From contig CATNEN010000029.1 of assembly GCA_950097015.1 (NCBI GenBank), positions 7,975,501 through 8,039,500 of the forward strand: a stretch of 64,000 nt of DNA. Reading direction: 5' to 3'. The translations under genes were made by a program, and so were the position numbers. This document shows, in pieces, positions 13,153-24,835 of the stretch. How positions within the stretch are numbered: the first letter of the stretch is position 1; each line of letters starts with the position of its first letter. The notes beneath the pieces were generated by a model. The model did no database searches. It saw nothing but the letters and a program-made list of their open reading frames with translations, and had not been told where the DNA came from. This DNA is from Macrostomum hystrix (lineage: Eukaryota; Platyhelminthes; Macrostomidae).

Positions 13153-13462
13153 GTTGTAGCCTAGTGGTTAGGGCGTCGGACTCCCGACTTGAAGGTCGGG
13201 GGTTCGATTCCCGACTCCACTGGAACAATTTGCGTCCTTTAGCAAGACACTTAAATCTGCATTGCTTCAGTTCACCCAGCTGTTAAATGGGTACCAGCAT
13301 CAGCTGGGATAATTGAAGGTGGGTGTGGCGTCCCCCCAGTCCGTGGACTGAACAGCTGTACGCAGCCTTCAGATGCGCCGCGCATTAGCTGCGGCTGTGC
13401 TGTCGGCTGCACATCTGACCCAATTGGGGCAGGTGTAATCAATTATTATTATTATTATTATT
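13153..13462 (+). mobile_element. tRNA-derived SINE, near full length
   Basis: The head is tRNA-like: GTAGCCTAGTGGTTAGGG (A box) and GGGGGTTCGATTCCCGAC (B box), with a matching anticodon-arm-like stem CCCGACTTGAAGGTCGGG. The central domain includes TTTAGCAAGACACTTAAATC and CACCCAGCTGTTAAATGGGT. That pattern resembles a widely conserved invertebrate SINE core. The element ends in an ATT trinucleotide tail at about 13441-13462. Pol III promoter boxes imply transcription by RNA polymerase III when it was active. Confidence 0.8.
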
Positions 13463-13512
13463 GTGTTCCACCCAGTCCATGGACTGAACAGCCGTCGCTC
13501 AGCCATCAGCAA
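13463..13512 (+). mobile_element. SINE tail fragment
   Basis: GTGTTCCACCCAGTCCATGG followed by ACTGAACAGC repeats the 3' block of the preceding SINE, directly after its ATT tail. This indicates a nested or tandem insertion. Confidence 0.55.
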
Positions 13513-15597
13513 TCTCTCTGAGCCAATCTCTCTGCCTCCTCGCTGGTGACGCGCCAGTAGCCACAGCCGCAAAAATCTGTTCGCACAAAAAAGGATGAAC
13601 TCGAAAAAATAGTGCGAATCCAGCACAAAAGACTAGAAGTATCAAACAAAAAGCAAACATTTTCTTCATTTTCTTTCTCGAATGCAATCCGCGTAGCCTC
13701 GAGAAAAGCCGCAGTGTTTGTGCACTTTTAGCAGAACTCCCTCCTCCAAGACGGGCGGAGCAATCGGCAATGAAGGGGGCGCGGTTTAATTCCCATTCTG
13801 CTAGCGAAAACTACCGCATTTAGACTGACAAAAAACGCCACAAAGCTAGGCCGCGCATTTCGAGGGATGGACTTGCACGAAACCGGCTGGCCTAATCCCT
13901 CAGCTTTACCATCCAGGCCGTGCGTATATATATATGTGATTCATTTAACAGAAATATTCCAGTAAGCCTCAACAAAGGCTGATATAGGCTAAATCTACGC
14001 AGAAATGCTGATACTTGGATGGTGCATCTGTTCGGCACTGTACCTGGGGATAACTGGAGAGGGGGCAGGTTTCGTGTCTCCCAAAGCAGCTGGAATGCAA
14101 TCAACTGAACAAGATGGCACGGATTCAATTAATACGTACTTGAATTGTCTGGCAAATGTGCTTTCAAAGGAAACCTTATTATTGTGGCTTTCTGGCTTTG
14201 TGGACTGCATTTTCTTTGAGCAATGTCTGAGCACAGATAGAGAGAGTTGTCATCGATTATAGATAGGGCTCGAGGCCCATTGCAGTTATGCTTATAGCAA
14301 CGAGGGCCAAAGCGCAAATTGGGGTAGAGGGGTTGGCGTGTGCAGGACAGAGGGTAAGAGAACGGACCAATCAGAAGGCGGCGAGGGGAGAGAAGTATAA
14401 ATAGCAAAGTAAGAGAAAGCGAAAGCGAAAAAAGTGACCGTAATTAGTAAAAAATGGCTTAAGGAATAATAAGATTTTTTGTTTCTGTTAAATAGTAAGG
14501 AAACAAACAGTAAACTTTTCAGAAAGTTCACAAAACGTTTTCTTTCAGCTTTGGCACAACACTATAAACTGTTAGCATATCTTTGAGATCTGAATAGGCT
14601 TACAACTCATTTTCTAAAAGAAAATAAGAAGTGGCGTTTCGGACAGACTAACAGCCACTGCATAAAAACTAACACGGGTCTCCAGTTTACCTTTAACACA
14701 CGTGTGCATACTATAGAAAAACTATCCGGAACAGACACGCACAGCTACACAACAGCTGCTGTCCGTTGAAGGAAATTCCCATTTTCATTAACAGCCGCCC
14801 CAACTGCCAATATACCGAATAGGTAGGAACGAGAACGCCTCTAAAAATGGACTGTTTTTCTGCTTCTTTTCGAAGAAGTAAAGTGATTACAAGCGTAAGA
14901 CTATTTTATCTCCAGATATGCTTTCCAATGAAGATTTATACTAAATAATTCTACATAATAGATAGAGATACTGTAGAACTGGTAGGCGTATCCTGGAGTT
15001 AGAACACAGCTGTCCCATACAGACGATGGCAACCGCTGATACTGAATTACATATTAAAGATTCATAAATTTTGCTCTTTATAAGTCCCAATGCGCGTGGT
15101 GAGACGATATTTATCTAGCCAAGAACCAGCAAGAAATTGTTTAGAAAGTTCTGCCAGCAACAGCCAATCAATCAGCCTTAGTCAGACAGTCAGCAAGAAT
15201 ATAGCAGCATGACAGCACAGCGTGATTCTATTGTCCGAAATTACTTCCCCACTCGCTAGCCTTCCTGAGCAGTGCAGTCCAGCGGTCCTTTGTGAGCAGT
15301 TGACCAGAGTCAGTCCTGCATGCATGGCAACCGGAAATAGGCCGTCCGTGGGAAGCAGCAAAGAGATGAATGGCCGACATCACTCGCAATCCTATCGGCT
15401 TTAGCAGCTTGGAGACAGGTGACTAGTGACCACGCCCACTGCCCTGTTACTTCGTCACAATCCATCAGCAGGCAGACGGGACAGGGGTCTACTTCTAAAC
15501 TGGAGTAACTGGCAAAATATAAATTTAGAACGAGGAAAAGTATTATGTAACTACTTTAAGCAGTCTGCACATATCCTTGCTCTTGCTATTTTAAATG
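13513..15597. other. intergenic with one promoter-like pair
   Basis: No protein-coding gene is recognised. The only notable signal is the CCAAT/TATA pair listed separately. Short ORFs overlap on both strands without family features. Confidence 0.4.
14367..14403 (+). promoter_or_regulatory. CCAAT box plus TATA box, candidate core promoter
   Basis: CCAAT at 14367-14371 (context GGACCAATCAGA) precedes a consensus TATAAATA at 14396-14403 by about 25 bases. The first ATG downstream (about 14452) is followed at once by a stop, and no plausible gene follows within 1 kb. This could be a promoter for a non-coding or distant spliced transcript, or a chance match. Confidence 0.3.
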
Positions 15598-16620
15598 TTA
15601 TAAACACCCTCTGGCCAGCCTGTGCTATAAACACCCTCTGGCCAGCCTGCGCTATAAACACCCTCTGGCCAGCCTGCGCTATAAACACCCTCTGGCCAGC
15701 CTGCGCTATAAACACCCTCTGGCCAGCCTGCGCTATAAACACCCTCTGGCCAGCCTGTGCTATAAACACCCTCTGGCCAGCCTGCGCTATAAACACCCTC
15801 TGGCCAGCCTGCGCTATAAACACCCTCTGGCCAGCCTGCGCTATAAACACCCTCTGGCCAGCCTGCGCTATAAACACCCTCTGACCAGCCTGCGCTATAA
15901 ACACCCTCTGGCCAGCCTGTGCTTTAAACACCCTCTGGCCAGATTGCGCTATAAACACCCTCTGACCAGACTGCGCTATAAACACCCTCTGACCAGCCTG
16001 CGCTATAAACACCCTCTGGCCAGCCTGTGCTATAAACACCCTCTGGCCAGCCTGCGCTATAAACACCCTCTGGCCAGCCTGTGCTATAAACACCCTCTGG
16101 CCAGCCTGCGCTATAAACACCCTCTGACCAGCCTGCGCTATAAACACCCTCTGGCCAGCCTGTGCTTTAAACACCCTCTGACCAGCCTGCGCTATAAACA
16201 CCCTCTGACCAGACTGCGCTATAAACACCCTCTGACCAGCCTGCGCTATAAACACCCTCTGGCCAGCCTGTGCTATAAACACCCTCTGGCCAGCCTGCGC
16301 TATAAACACCCTCTGGCCAGCCTGTGCTATAAACACCCTCTGGCCAGCCTGTGCTACAAACACCCTCTGGCCAGATTGCGCTATAAACACCCTCTGACCA
16401 GACTGTGCTATAAACACCCTCTGACCAGCCTGCGCTACAAACACCCTCTGACCAGCCTGCGCTATAAACACCCTCTGAACAGCCTGCGCTATAAACACCC
16501 TCTGACCAGCCTGCGCTATAAACACCCTCTGGCCAGCCTGCGCTATAAACAACCTCTGACCAGCCTGCGCTATAAACAACCTCTGACCAGCCTGCGCTAT
16601 AAACAACCTCTGGCCAGCCT
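15598..16620. repeat. 27-bp minisatellite, open on both strands
   Basis: The 27-bp unit begins ATAAACACCCTCTGGCCAGC and continues CTGCGCT; about 38 copies. Being a multiple of three, it yields a stop-free minus-strand frame of over 350 codons repeating AQAGQRVFI and plus-strand frames repeating YKHPLASLR. The commonest unit variants (GCG/GCA and GGC/GGT on the minus strand) are silent in the minus frame but change Arg/Cys and Ala/Thr in the plus frame. The minus frame has no in-frame ATG upstream; its preceding stop lies about 60 bases beyond the array. No gene is claimed. Confidence 0.95.
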
Positions 16621-17800
16621 GAAACTTAAATACCCGATGCGCAGCCTCTAAATATCCTCAGGTTATTCTAGGCCTATTCATTCCTGCACTATTAAAAAAG
16701 CCCAGAGTGTAGACAATCAGGGAACCAAATGTATAAGAAATGAAAGACCGGAAATCATTTTTTAGAAATATACTCGCAATTGCAACATGCAGACAAAAGT
16801 TTTCGCTCTCATCCCAAGAAACTGTTTCGTTTATTTCGGGAAAATAATCAAACAGATTTATAGATAATATATTTAAAACAATTTTTTTGCTGAAGCTACG
16901 GAGCAAGTTGCAACAGGTTTATACATTAGTTTTCAATTATTGATTTTTCTTTACAAGCAAATAATTAGAAATTTGGGCACACAAAGGCATGAAACACAAA
17001 AAGCAGAGGGAGAGAAAGAGAACGATGAATAAATGACAAGTCACTGATATGAAGCACTGGACTTCCATGGTAACACGAATTCGATATGAAGGAGAACAGA
17101 ATCTAATGATAGAGATAGAATTGACACCATCCTCAAGATGCGTATTTATCACAGTTACAAAGACACAACTCTTTGTACCTAGAAATAAACGAATCAATCA
17201 AACAGTATTTTTCTCGCCAATAATACAGGAAAATGTATTTATAGGAATTAAAACACAATCGACATTAGTATTGCATTTAATATATATATATATTAAGTCT
17301 TTTAGGGCATACAAAACGCAAAGACGAAATAAAAGGAGACAAATATACTACTACCAAAACAGTAGTAAAATGGATTAGAAAGGAGAAAATATATTATTTC
17401 TCTCTGGGAACATTTTTTAAACGTAGACTAAAAATTAAGGCTGTGTTATAACTATTTAGAAATTAATTCATTTCAAATTATGATTTACAGTACTACAAAA
17501 ATAACATGTATCTGGCTAATATAGTCCGTGAATTATTAATTAGTTCAAGGTTAAACAAATACGAGCAGTTCGCTGCTCACTCTGAACGCAAATATTTTAA
17601 AACAGAAATATATAAAATACTGTCGGCAGTCTATTATTGATTTTGTCTGACTCTATGCTGAAAGTAGACAGCTAAAGGTAGTAATGAGCGATACTTAGAA
17701 TGAAAAAAAATGACCTAATTTAGTTCGAAGGTGAACAATGCAAGTAACTGTAATTTAGCACCGCTGTTTTAAACTCGCGCTTGTATAACATTTTCACGAT
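16621..17800. other. AT-rich intergenic / 3' flank of the Hippo gene
   Basis: AT-rich sequence with no recognisable gene or array. The last part is probably downstream flank or 3' UTR of the minus-strand Hippo gene. Confidence 0.5.
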
Positions 17801-17806
17801 TTTATT
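17801..17806 (-). promoter_or_regulatory. candidate polyadenylation signal for the Hippo kinase gene
   Basis: AATAAA on the minus strand (TTTATT on plus), about 170 bases after the Hippo stop codon. It is the nearest consensus hexamer I see on that strand. Confidence 0.45.
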
Positions 17807-17972
17807 TCTGTATTTTCCAATACTACTTATTAAAAGCCTAGTAGTAGTATACTGCAATCTAAAACAATCGAAAAATTTAATAATTCTTGGAAACTAAGCC
17901 AGCTTCAGGCACGGAAATTTTGGCGCGAATTTGAAAACCGAAAACACACGAGATGAAATGTGACAGATTCTT

Positions 17973-20900
17973 TTAAAACTGTTGCTGCCGCCGCTTCTTC
18001 TCGTCGATGGCATCTAGAATTGGCTGGCGTTTCAGTTTGTATCTGATGTGGAGATTTTCTATTTCCTTCTCCATGTCGCCGTCCAGATTGGCCAGGCGGC
18101 TCTGCAGCTCCTCGTAGGTCAGCGCGGCCACAAAGTCCAGATTACCGTCTTCGAATGCGCGACGAAATGGTTGGAAGGCCTGCTGCGCTGGGGATGGCTT
18201 AAGCACCGATTGCTGCTGCTGCTGCTGCTGTGAGCTGCCGCCGTCCTGCTTGTCGAAGTAGGCCAGATAGTCGGGTCGGTTGCTGCCGCCTTTGCCACCG
18301 GTGGCGGTCCGGTTCACGCGCATTGTGCCTAAGGAAAAAATGTGCCTAAACAGTTAGAGACAGGACATAACTGACAGTTCTGTCAGTTAGAAGAACTGAC
18401 AGATAGAATGATCTCGAAGATATGTTTTCTGGGAGAGCTGAGGATCTACAATGGTAGCTGAGGATCTGGGACAATGATAGATGAGGATCTACAATGGTAG
18501 CTGAGGATCTGGGACAATGTTAGATGAGGATCTACAATGGTAGCTGAGGATCTACAATGGTAGCTGAGGATCTGGGACAATGATAGATTAGGATCTGGGA
18601 CAATGGTAGCCTTAGATGAGGATCTGGGACAATGGTAGCCTTAGCTGAGGATCTGGGACAATGGTAGCTGAGGATCTGGGACAATGGCAGCCTTAGCTGA
18701 GGATCTGGGACAATGGTAGCTGAGGATCTGGGACAATGGCAGCCTTAGCTGAGGATCTGGGACAATGGCAGCCTTAGCTGAGGATCTGGGACAATGGCAG
18801 CCTTAGCTGAGGATTTGGGACAATGGTAGCCTTAGCTGAGGATCTGGGACAATGTTAGCTGAGGATCTGGGACAATGTTAGCTGAGGATCTGGGACAATG
18901 TTAGCTGAGGATCTGGGACAATGGTAGCTGAGGATCTGGGACAATGGTACCCTTAGCTGAGGATCTGGGACAATGGTAGCCTTAGCTGAGGATCTGGGAC
19001 AATGGTAGCCTTAGCTGAGGATCTGGGACAATGGTAGCCTTAGCTGAGGATCTGGGACAATGGTAGCCTTAGCTGAGGATCTGGGACAATGGCAGCTGAG
19101 GATCTGGGACAATGGTAGCTGAGGATCTGGGACAATGGCAGCTGAGGATCTGGGACAATGGCAGCCTTAGCTGAGGATCTGTGAAAATACTCAGGTTCAG
19201 ATTCGAGTATTCAGGTTAAATAGTATTAGCTGGGTCAGACTTATACAGTCAGATTTCTAATTAAAAAGCTATTTTAAGATACCAACATTGCCACTTACCT
19301 TCATCGTCGTCGCCATCCTCATCGTCTGTGTCCACAATGACCATGGTACCCGTGACGCTCTCGGCCAGGCTATCCTCGTCTGAATTGACAATCATGGTGT
19401 GGGAAGACGACAAAGTGCTGCTGCCAGTGAGGGTTGAACCGCGTTGCGAGCCGGCGGCCTGTTTCATCAGGGTGCCTGGGTCGCCGCCGCCAGAGCTGAC
19501 GACCTGCTTCATTGTGCCGGCCTCCTCTGTATTAGCATGGGGAATTGGAGATTCAGTTTATTTTGATTTCGCATTATGATTAGATTTTTTTAGAGATAAG
19601 GGTAAGAGATAGGGGAGTGACGAGACGGAGAGATTGGGGAGTGATGAGACGGAACGATAGGGGAGTGATGAGACGGAGTGATAGGGGTGTGATGAGACGC
19701 GAGAGAGATAGGGGAATAACGAGACGGAGCGATAGGGGAGTGACGAGACGGAACGATAGGGGAGTGATGAGACGGAGAGATAGGGGAGTGATGAGACGGA
19801 GAGATAGGGGAGTAATGAGACGGAGTGATAGGGGTGTGATGAGACGCGAGAGAGATAGGGGAGTGATGAGACGGAGAGATAGGGGAGTGATGAGACGGAG
19901 TGATAGGGGAGTGATGAGACGGAGTGATAGGGGTGTGATGAGACGCGAGAGAGATAGGGGAGTGATGAGATGCGAGAGAGATAGGGGAATAACGAGACGG
20001 AACGATAGGGGAGTGATGAGACGGAGAGATAGGGAGTGATGAGACGGAGTGATAGTGGAGTGATGAGACGGAGTGATAGGGGAGTGACGAGACGGAGCGA
20101 TAGGGGAGTGATGAAACTGGTGAGAGATGAGCAAGGGGAGGCTGAGATAGGGGAGAGAAAAGTCAAGAGATCAGATATGTTTGAGTAGGTGTTAGAAGGG
20201 CCAGGGGAGATAAGTTCTGGAGCTTCGAGTGCGTCAGGTCAGCGGGTCAGTAGGTGTCCGACCCCAAGTGGTTGAGGGTGATTTATCATTCCCAGTTCTC
20301 TCTCACCATCGGAATTCTCCGATTCGTCAGTCAGTCGGCCCTCTTTCTGTAGGCAGCTGCGAAGCTCTTCGGCCTCTCTAACCATGTCGCGCATTAACAG
20401 ATCCGGCGAAGTGGCGGCGCCTCTGATGAATTCGTGCTCCAATAGGCGCTCGGAACTTGGCCGATCGGCCGGATTCTTAATCAGACACTGGCTGACAAAA
20501 TCAATAAACTCCTGCGACCAGTTGTTGGGATTGCGAAAACTAGGCGGCGGTTTAGTTGGGATCATAAATAAGGCGCGCATCGGATGAATATCGCCGTAGG
20601 GCGGCTTGCCGTCGGCCATTTCAATAGCCGTGATGCCCAGAGACCAAATGTCTGCGGAATAGTTATAGCCAATCTCTTGGATCACTTCAGGTGCCATCCA
20701 GTATGGCGTGCCGATTACCTGCATTTTTCAGAGCATGAAAACTAATGCGATTAGGCATTGTAGAAAGGGATTTTAGTCCCAATCGATAGACATTCTGCAG
20801 TATTTTTTCACGCCATTTCCAATGCTTCCGTTAATAAACTCTGTTCAGTTTATCGCCTCTTTTCAAGACCTCGAAAGAAGGTTTGGTCGTGCAATTAACG

Positions 20901-21607
20901 CCATTGAGGCACAGTGAGATTGTACACTGCCCGACGATGAGAGAGTCAGGGCAGATGTACACACCTAGGCTGAGGGTCTAGTGTCACCATATGATGTGGC
21001 ATTGCCCGCAGCCCTCCTGCAGTTATTCAGATTATTATTACTGAATCCAAGTCAGCTTAGGCCTACACTAATACAAGACTGGACTGACCGTATTCCGCTT
21101 GGCCATAGTGTCTGTGAGCTGGCCGGCAACGCCAAAATCGGCTAGCTTAGCCTGACCCTGCGAGTTCAATAGAATATTTCCAGCCTTGATATCGCGATGA
21201 ATCTTGCGCCTCTGGTGCAGATATTCCAAGCCTTTGAGTGTGTAGGCCAGCACAGTGGCAATCTCAGTTTCGCTTAGAGTCTTGCCGCGCAGTCGCATGA
21301 TATCAGACACAGAGCCGGCGCCGCAGTATTCCATGATAATCCATAGGTCGGCATCCTTAAAATAGCTGCCGTAATACTTTACTATATAGGGCGAGTCGCA
21401 CTGCTGCATAATTGAGATCTCCTTGATGATCTCCTGCAGATCAGTGTCAACCGGCACCTTCTTAATAGCTAGAGTGTGTCCAGTGGCTCTGTGTTCAGCT
21501 TTGTACACACTGCCATAGCTGCCTTTGCCAAGTTTGCAAACTATTGTGAATACTTCGTCTGGCGGCTTGGCTAGTGAAGCTTCGTCCAGTTTATCAAAGG
21601 CAGCCAT
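17973..21607 (-). CDS. hpo: Hippo/MST1/2 serine-threonine kinase (STE20 group), 4 exons
   Basis: CDS join on the minus strand: 21607..21089, 20718..20307, 19526..19299, 18328..17973; 504 aa. All junctions are GT-AG with consistent phases (0, 1, 1). The kinase domain spans about residues 20-271: glycine loop [11 protein letters not shown], lysine in AIKK, catalytic [14 protein letters not shown], and [10 protein letters not shown]. The activation-loop threonine of AKRNT (residue 173) is the last codon of exon 1. Exon 3 is an acidic linker with several Thr-Met motifs (GTMK, HTMI, GTMV, GTMR). In MST kinases such motifs, once autophosphorylated, recruit MOB1. After a seven-Gln run, the C-terminal 60 residues form a SARAH domain ending KRRQQQF, which in the family dimerises and binds Salvador and RASSF. 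The kinase phosphorylates Warts/LATS in growth control. Length and domain order match the family (about 490 aa in human). Introns 2 and 3 each hold a minisatellite. Confidence 0.96.
18425..19190. repeat. intronic minisatellite, 29-bp and 23-bp units (Hippo intron 3)
   Basis: The unit is GAGGATCTGGGACAATGG plus TAGCCTTAGCT (29 bp), or TAGCT alone (23 bp). It lies between Hippo exons 4 and 3 and occupies most of that 970-base intron. An initial segment uses GAGGATCTACAATGGTAGCT instead. Confidence 0.95.
19600..20120. repeat. intronic minisatellite, 24-bp unit (Hippo intron 2)
   Basis: The unit is GATGAGACGGAGCGATAGGG plus GAGT; about 21 copies with GCGAGAGA and CGAG variants. It fills most of the 780-base intron between Hippo exons 3 and 2. 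It is stop-free in several frames because 24 is a multiple of three. Confidence 0.95.
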
Positions 21608-22915
21608 TTTAGTCAGTATTTTTACTCGGTTGTTTGACTGATTAGCACTAATTTTTTGCTGCTTAATAAAGTGCCAAACTAGGCTTGATCTCTGCTTGAA
21701 AGCTGACTGGCTGGCGCTAAATCAACAGGGCTAAAAACCAAAGGCACACAAATTAATCTACATCTGGATCAAATTGATTTTTCTATTATATGCTTAAATA
21801 AAATGCTAAAATAATTTGCTGTGGAAAATTTATAATATTAGAGCAATGAAAGGAACAATTAGAAACCTGGTTTCTAAACTGCAATAAATGGATCAAATAT
21901 AGATAATTAAAGAGCTAGTCTTTGCTCTGTGCATATATGCAGTAAGCTGTAAGCTATCTTACAAACACTGAAGAATTATTCATAAATATAAAATGTGAGT
22001 TAAATATTCAATAAAATAGCCTTTTTAGAAAACTGTTAATCAAAGAGAAAATCATTAAAGATAAATATAATAATGATGCTAAATATTTATGCTCCTATTT
22101 TACAATGAAATAATCACAAAATAATTTTAGTGAAGAAACAAATGATAGCATTAAAACTCTTACTGGCCCACTTAATGAGGTTTGTTCAGTTTGCACAGAG
22201 TGGCATTCCTAGGCAGCAATTGCAGGTACCATTTTCTAAAGCATGTACATGAAGCCACACATTGTAATTTAATTGATAGACAAATTAAATAAAAATTTTA
22301 CTACCTATTTCATACTGCCAGAATTTTGGACAGTTTGAATACTAGATAGATATAAAAACTAGTTAACATGATGATGCCAATAATGGTGCTTTACTTAGGA
22401 TATAGACAAAAAAGAAGGCAGTGGTAATTACTGTTATTCCAACTAAGAGAAGTCCACCGCCTGTCTGTTAAATCTACATGGTGATGGTAGTAGGTGTAGG
22501 CTCTATTCCTCTAACTTAAAGGATTTGAAGTAATTAAAGGAAGTAGTCAATCTGCAATGATATCATGGTAAAATCATCCCCTAAACACAGAAAAAAGTAG
22601 AGTTCTCTAAAAAGTGAGTTAACTAAAATTACCTATATCCATACCTGTATCTGTATCTGTATCTGTAATTGTATCTGTATTGCCAAAATTCTCCCTAAGC
22701 CTATACTTGTACATATATGTAACTAAAAACACTGTAAGTTACTGTAACATTAGTATTATCTTTGTATTTTGATATTCATAGAAAGTGGAAGCCAAATGAT
22801 CAATGGGGTACTGAAATTACAAATCCAGGAAGACAGTAGCCAATGAGAATTTGAGCCTTTTTTGAGACTCAACAGGTTTTGGTTTAAAACCTCTCCTCAC
22901 TTTGGCATTGAAATC

Positions 22916-23160
22916 TTGATAGCTTGAGTCCCCAATGCCACAGCAGGGAATTAAGAGTTTCCAGTGTAGGCAGTCTAAAGAAGTGCATTTGTTATCAATC
23001 CAATGAGATCTTGTCTATCTACACGCCACCAACAGTTAACAGACTATGGAAACCATACCCCACAATTTGTATGACATCTTACACCTTGAAATCTCTGAAG
23101 GGCTTGAGTTCCCAACACCGAGGAATTAAGAGTTCCCATTGTAGGCAGTCTGAAGTATCT
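22916..23160. repeat. diverged direct duplication
   Basis: Two segments, about 22916-22985 and 23096-23160, share GGAATTAAGAGTT(T/C)CCA and GTAGGCAGTCT in the same order, preceded by related CTTGAGT(T/C)CCCAA strings. They are spaced about 180 bases apart. This looks like an old local duplication or two relics of one mobile element. Confidence 0.6.
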
Positions 23161-24793
23161 TCACAAATCCTCTTTGTCATTTGCTCCCATTAGGCTTTTT
23201 TCTTGTTATAGCTAGAGATTGAACAAATCCAAGATTTTTCCACATCTGAATACCAAATAGATATAGACTAGATATAATACAGTCATGAGAATGAAATGCT
23301 CTAATAATTTTTTCACCTAACAATTTATAACTCCTACAAAAAGTGTCCCACAGATAGCATTTTTTGCTAGCAGCCAATTAGAGTTGGGGTCAGGTGGAGC
23401 AGAGCAGACACCTACTGTGACTTTGGCAGGATATAGTCTCAGCACTTTCAATATTCTGTTATCAGAAAGCAAAGGCACAACTGGCACATTGCTGGCATGA
23501 ACTGCTAAGCATAGATTGCTGCAGCAAAAACACTTTACCTAATGACAGATTGCTTTGCAAATAGTAACTAACATTCTTGGCTTATTTGCATATTAGATGT
23601 TGTATCAGCACATTGATAAAATCACACCTTAAAGACCACATGAATTTTGGTAGTCTGGACAAAAGTTATAGATATGGATATGGTTAATGTAACTTCTGTT
23701 TCTGGCATCTAGTTTCTGTATCTTGAGTTCACAAATGTACTTTGCACTAAAGTGGGGAAAACAGTGTAAAGACAAAAGAGACAAAGAAAAAATAGAAATA
23801 GATAAAGAAATAGGCACCAAAATTATATAAACTTAAGCCCCTATAACTTCAAGGCTACACATGTTTATGGGGATATTTGGATTTCGATTGTGGTCGAAAT
23901 GCATTGGCAAAATTCTAAGAAAATTTAAATGTTGATTCTGAGTTTTCTCTATTTAATTGTTGTCAAGCGAGCTACTCTACCTGAATTTTGTCCAAAAATC
24001 TGTGCATTGATAACTTCCCACATCCTATTCTAAAATAGCCATATCCATTGCTATGGCAGAACTCTAGAAGAAAAAAAAGAATCTCAAAGCATGCAGCTAG
24101 GGCTATCAGCTTCCCATGCATGGCGTGCAGCAAATATAGGGGTCAAAATATTTCCACATGGCACACCAAGGAGACTATGGATTCTGTTGTGCCTATCTGA
24201 AAATAATATCTAGAAGCCATCCATACAAAATTATATACATTTTTGTTTGTGTTCTACAATCAACATTCAGTTTCTATCTAAATATATTGCTTTTATAGAA
24301 ATGATAATAAATTAATAGCTAAATAGTGTCAAATTTAGTATTTTTACATGGATGACATAGTTGCCACTGGCAAGCAATGAAATATTAGTGCTGGATGAAA
24401 AACTTAGCGCAGCATTAGATAAATTTGTTTAAAACTTGAATAAACGGTAAAATTCATAAGCAGTAGGGCCTAACCACAAGTCCACAAAGCCCAGAGTTAT
24501 CTTTCTCTTTTAGCCAGTCTTCATCCCATATTGTGGCTCGGCCTTGTTGGTTTGGCTTCCGCTTAGGCTTTGCTTTGGAACTCATGCCTAGTGCAAGCAT
24601 CTATTCAATTAAATACTCTCTTCTGTTGCTTCTGTTACTTTGTTGAAAAATAAGTTCTCTGTTTAAAAGTGATTAAAAAAGAGCTCTAGCTGGGCCATTT
24701 GGGTAGGACTGCGATTGGGCCAGGGGTGAACCAAACCCCACCTGGCTAAACCAAACCTCAGACCCTATATGTACATTGAGGGATTTGGCCTAG

Positions 24794-24835
24794 TCTCACC
24801 CTAGCCCAGGGAGGGGTGGCATGACTAGGGTGAGA
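24794..24835. repeat. perfect 11-bp inverted repeat with 20-base loop
   Basis: TCTCACCCTAG at 24794-24804 is the exact reverse complement of CTAGGGTGAGA at 24825-24835. Function is unknown. Confidence 0.8.

Noticed and set aside
13153-13225. Functional tRNA gene
   Set aside because: A and B boxes are present, but the acceptor stem does not close and the sequence continues into a SINE body with an ATT tail.
15944-16651. 235-codon plus-strand frame of YKHPLASLR repeats
   Set aside because: By-product of the 27-bp array. Common unit variants change residues freely in this frame.
19558-20166. Long frames on both strands over the Hippo intron 2 array
   Set aside because: Several overlapping frames are open only because the 24-bp unit lacks stops. 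They lie inside a well-supported intron.
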